Both the position numbers and the translations under genes were made by a program. Source: CAZVFX01 sp964626565 (lineage in GTDB: Bacteria > Myxococcota_A > UBA9042 > CAIXZC01). From it: a stretch of DNA of 23,542 nucleotides. The number at the start of each line of letters is the position of its first letter. Within the stretch, counting starts at the first letter, position 1. The stretch is from positions 1-23,542 of the forward strand of contig CAZVFX010000110.1 in NCBI GenBank assembly GCA_964626565.1. The letters are read 5' to 3'. Under the pieces are notes generated by a model, which saw only the letters and a program-made list of their open reading frames with translations, did no database searches and was not told the origin of the DNA. Positions 21,208 through 23,542 of the stretch are shown here, piece by piece.

Positions 21208-22179
21208 CTACTCCTGCGTCAGCTTGCTGAACAGGCGCTCGAGATCCAGCAATTCACGCCTTACTTCCAACAGTTTCCAACCCCGTTCATTAGCAAGGGC
21301 GATACTCCCCGGGCGAACGTCCTCTCTTCCCTTGCCCCGCACCTCGATTTCGAACTCGCCCCGATGGCCGGAAGGCCTCGGTTTGGCCGAAGCGACCCAC
21401 GGCCGCCCTTCCAGCGAGCCCGCAACTTCAGCGGCTTCACCGTTGCCCGACTTGCCCGCGAATCTGAGGAGCACCGGCGGGTTCTCCGCCTGCGCAGCCT
21501 GCAGCGTCTCGGCCGTGCCGTCGGCAACTATCCGCCCTCGGTGGATGATGATCAGCCTATCGCAAGTGGCCAGCACTTCCGGGAGAATGTGGGACGAAAG
21601 AATCACCGTCCGCTCACGCCCCAGCTCCTTGATCAACGACCGGATCTCCACCACCTGATTGGGGTCGAGGCCCACCGTCGGCTCGTCAAGGATCAAAATA
21701 TCCGGGTCGTGGATCAGCGCCTGGGCCAGGCAAACTCGCTGCCGGTACCCCTTGGACAGCGTGCCCACAAGCTGCCCGAGCACATCGCTGATGCCTACCT
21801 TCTCGGCCACCAGCTTCAGGCGCTCAGTCAACTTCTTGCCCCGCAGTCCGCGCAGCTTGCCGATGTATGAGAGATAGTCGTACGAGATCATCTCGCCGTA
21901 CAACGGTGCGTTCTCCGGCAGATAGCCGAACTTCTCCCGCACCTGGCGCGGTTTTTCCAATACGTCCATCCCCGAGATCTTCACCCCGCCCGCCGTGGGC
22001 GGAATAAAGCACGTCATAACCTTGAGGCACGTGGATTTCCCAGCCCCGTTGGGACCTAAGAAACCCACAATCTCGCCCCGGTTGACATGGAAGGTAGCAT
22101 CCTTGACCGCTTCGATGGGACCATACCTTTTAGTCAGGTTGGTCACCTCGATCATCCTGGAAGCAACGTCACCACTCAT
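21208..22179 (-). CDS. ABC transporter ATP-binding protein (GldA-like)
   Basis: 323 residues. Walker A is GPNGAGKST (42-50), the Q-loop lies in FGYLPENAPLYGEM, the signature is LSKGYRQRV, and Walker B is ILILDEPTVGLDP, followed by an H-loop (LSSHILPEV). The C-terminal 100 residues form an accessory region (VLLRFAG..., LLEVRRELLDLERLFSKLTQE) seen in ABC-2 exporters of this class. It powers the GldF/GldG-like system encoded downstream. The start at 22179 is chosen because GGGAGAAGAAC lies directly upstream. ATGs at 22200 (no Shine-Dalgarno) and 22155 (domain edge) are alternatives. It is the first gene of the operon. Confidence 0.94.
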   Translation of the reverse strand: MSGDVASRMIEVTNLTKRYGPIEAVKDATFHVNRGEIVGFLGPNGAGKSTCLKVMTCFIPPTAGGVKISGMDVLEKPRQVREKFGYLPENAPLYGEMISYDYLSYIGKLRGLRGKKLTERLKLVAEKVGISDVLGQLVGTLSKGYRQRVCLAQALIHDPDILILDEPTVGLDPNQVVEIRSLIKELGRERTVILSSHILPEVLATCDRLIIIHRGRIVADGTAETLQAAQAENPPVLLRFAGKSGNGEAAEVAGSLEGRPWVASAKPRPSGHRGEFEIEVRGKGREDVRPGSIALANERGWKLLEVRRELLDLERLFSKLTQE

Positions 22180-22240
22180 GTTCTTCTCCCAATTCTTCAT
22201 AACCGGTTAAACATGCAATAAGAACACACAAAGGCTGACG

Positions 22241-22268
22241 ATTCTAATCGGGTGAAAACACAGTGCAA
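22241..22268 (-). promoter_or_regulatory. Candidate promoter for the GldA/F/G-type operon
   Basis: Minus-strand TTGCAC (22263-22268) and TAGAAT (22241-22246, 5/6 to consensus) are 16 bp apart, about 60 bp before the ATPase start. The surrounding 22201-22340 stretch is AT-richer than its neighbours, as expected for a promoter region. Confidence 0.4.
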
Positions 22269-22350
22269 GGAAAATTATTCCGTAGGCACAATTCTTGAAC
22301 GTCAATTCTCAATGAAACTCAACAAACTGCACCCGCCAGAATCAGGGTGC

Positions 22351-22430
22351 CCGTCGCCGTCGCCGATCTTCTGCCTCTCCAGCCTCCTCCCCCAACCGCC
22401 TACAGCCTCTCCTTTGCAACAGCCCGCCTT
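22351..22430. repeat. 80-bp direct repeat, copy A
   Basis: Starts CCGTCGCCGTCGCCGATC and ends AGCCCGCCTT; a few mismatches to copy B at 23356-23435. It lies just 3' of the secreted-protein gene. A GCCTCTCCTTTGC block inside it (22405-22417) recurs at 22434-22446. The minus strand is strongly purine- and G-rich here. Confidence 0.88.
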
Positions 22431-22460
22431 CCCGCCTCTCCTTTGCTCCCGCCCGCCTCT

Positions 22461-23273
22461 CTACTCCAACTCCACCAACACCACACCGGGCAGCGTCGAC
22501 CACCCGGCAAACGCCCCCCGAACCACCCCGGCCACCTGCAGCACTCGCTGCCACGGTGTATCCAACTTAGCCATGACAAAGACACACGTCGGCCGCTTAT
22601 GGCCTTTCGGCAATAGCCCCGCCATCGCATCCGCCAACGCAGCCAGGTCCGGGCCGTCCTTGCCTTCCGGATTGGCAACCGTCACCTCGACTCCTTCCCT
22701 CTTCAGTTCCACCCGATCCTTATAGATCACGGCCTCTACGGTCCCCGGGACTTTCTCCAGCTCATTCTTCTCCCCGGAATCGAGCGCCACCCGCGGCAGG
22801 TGAAGCGGGATGAGCCCCAGCTTCTTGTCCTTGCCCACCGCCACCAGCGCCTGGGCGGAAGGCAGACCTTTGAGCAGGACCTTCGCGATGAGGATCGATG
22901 CGTCTTCGAACCTCGTGTCCGGCGCAAGCGCAAACTGTATCCCGAATTTCACCTTGTTCTTCTTCTTCCTGGCGTCATCCTTCAGACGAGCGACCAGATC
23001 AGCCGCTGCTTCGGGCAGTTTCTCAAACTCCGCCCCTTCGAACATCTTGATCTTCCTGTTGCCGATCCACCCCTTGCCCTTCTCCAGGCAGATCATCACC
23101 GTGGTGTACGGATTGGTATACTGGTCCAGTCCCGTAACCACTTCCGCCAAAGCCCCAGGCACCAGCGGAGTAGTAACCTCCGCAGCAAAAGGCCCCGGAT
23201 TCCATTTTCCTTTCGCTAAAGCGCAAGGAAGCCCCATAGCCACCGTCATCACGACTACCAGCACATATCTCAT
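22461..23273 (-). CDS. Secreted protein of unknown function
   Basis: A 270-residue exported protein not assigned to a family. A clear signal peptide ends near residue 20 (PCALAKG). The mature part seems to hold two similar alpha/beta halves. The first has TVMICLEKGKGWIGNRKIKMF and a Lys-rich helix, the second a VEAVIYKDRVELKREGVEV strand and DLAALADAMAGLLPKG. It ends in PTCVFVMAKLDTPWQRVLQVAGVVRGAF. That last segment resembles the periplasmic part of ExbD/TolR-type proteins, in which a V-x-(I/V)-x-A-(D/K) strand precedes a helix of the V-(V/L)-x-(V/A)-x-x-x-x-x-x-A-G kind, but the transmembrane anchor of ExbD is missing. AGAGGAGG precedes the ATG. It is flanked by two 80-bp direct repeats. 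Confidence 0.75.
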   Translation of the reverse strand: MRYVLVVVMTVAMGLPCALAKGKWNPGPFAAEVTTPLVPGALAEVVTGLDQYTNPYTTVMICLEKGKGWIGNRKIKMFEGAEFEKLPEAAADLVARLKDDARKKKNKVKFGIQFALAPDTRFEDASILIAKVLLKGLPSAQALVAVGKDKKLGLIPLHLPRVALDSGEKNELEKVPGTVEAVIYKDRVELKREGVEVTVANPEGKDGPDLAALADAMAGLLPKGHKRPTCVFVMAKLDTPWQRVLQVAGVVRGAFAGWSTLPGVVLVELE

Positions 23274-23298
23274 GATTGTCCTCCTCTTCCCTCCGGAA

Positions 23299-23328
23299 GT
23301 TCTACACGTCCCTGCCTTCCGTCGTCAA
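23299..23328 (-). promoter_or_regulatory. Candidate promoter for the secreted-protein gene
   Basis: Minus-strand TTGACG (23323-23328) and TAGAAC (23299-23304) are 18 bp apart, 25 bp upstream of the start codon, with an AGAGGAGG Shine-Dalgarno between. Confidence 0.4.
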
Positions 23329-23355
23329 GTCCGTCCCCCGTCGCCGTCGCCGTTT

Positions 23356-23435
23356 CCGTCGCCGTCGCCGATCTTCTGCTTCTCCAGTCGCCTCCCCCAA
23401 CCGCCTACAGCCTCTCCTTTGCTACAGCCCGCCTT
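23356..23435. repeat. 80-bp direct repeat, copy B
   Basis: Near-identical to copy A at 22351-22430 and in the same orientation. Additional CCGTCGCCGTCGCCG units precede it (about 23338-23352). It lies between the divergently oriented secreted-protein gene and the tRNA promoter. Confidence 0.88.
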
Positions 23436-23440
23436 TTTCC

Positions 23441-23469
23441 TTGACACCAGACCCCTTCCGAACTAGATC
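23441..23469 (+). promoter_or_regulatory. Candidate promoter for tRNA-Gly
   Basis: A consensus -35 TTGACA (23441-23446) and weak -10 TAGATC (23464-23469) are 17 bp apart. Transcription would begin about 12 bases before the mature tRNA end at 23488, which suits a tRNA gene. Confidence 0.5.
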
Positions 23470-23487
23470 TATTCCCGTTGAAATACT

Positions 23488-23542
<55 letters not shown>

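Noticed and set aside
15822..22268. Gliding motility locus
   Set aside because: Only the GldA/F/G-type transporter and DUF4340 are present. These are widespread in non-gliding bacteria, and no other gliding gene was found.

Overview
The window is a gene-dense, fairly GC-rich stretch of a Gram-negative bacterial chromosome. It holds 23 protein-coding genes and the 5' part of a tRNA-Gly that runs off the right edge. Lipoprotein signals, an outer-membrane-type barrel protein ending in Phe, CAP-domain exported proteins, a MopE-type Cys-rich lipoprotein, PEGA repeats and a GldA/F/G-type ABC system all point to a deltaproteobacterial or myxococcal-type lineage, or an uncultivated relative. That placement is inference. 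No transposase, phage gene, CRISPR array or rRNA was seen.

Left part (1-9732): two small minus-strand genes (a PilZ-like protein and an NTF2-like lipoprotein) lie downstream of an outer-membrane barrel protein. Divergent from these is a queE-like radical SAM gene followed by a secreted CAP-domain protein. This converges, with a 9-nt overlap, on a three-gene minus-strand operon: a five-part thioredoxin/TolB-like/PEGA/barrel protein, a MopE-type lipoprotein and an FGE-sulfatase-like protein. A short divergent promoter region then leads to an LPP20-like lipoprotein coupled to lipB. A foldback repeat of about 220 bp closes this convergent block.

Middle part (9988-15792, all minus strand): the most unusual region. 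It encodes four tandem EutN/CcmL-type bacterial microcompartment (BMC) vertex proteins. Next comes an ACT-domain protein carrying an EutQ/EutT-like N-terminal segment and a helix resembling a BMC encapsulation peptide. A UPF0210/DUF711 protein, the B12-mutase GTPase MeaB and a CAP-domain lipoprotein follow. No BMC hexamer (BMC-H) or trimer (BMC-T) gene is present anywhere in the window. The genes mostly overlap or nearly touch, except at three spacers of about 90 bp, and each of those spacers holds one copy of the same palindromic repeat.

Right part (15949-23542): a minus-strand GldA-like ATPase, permease, GldG-like and DUF4340 operon, preceded by a secreted protein of unknown function that sits between two 80-bp direct repeats. 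A promoter and the partial tRNA-Gly(CCC) end the window. Several intergenic regions are built of short simple repeats. One of these appears to have extended the C-terminus of MeaB.
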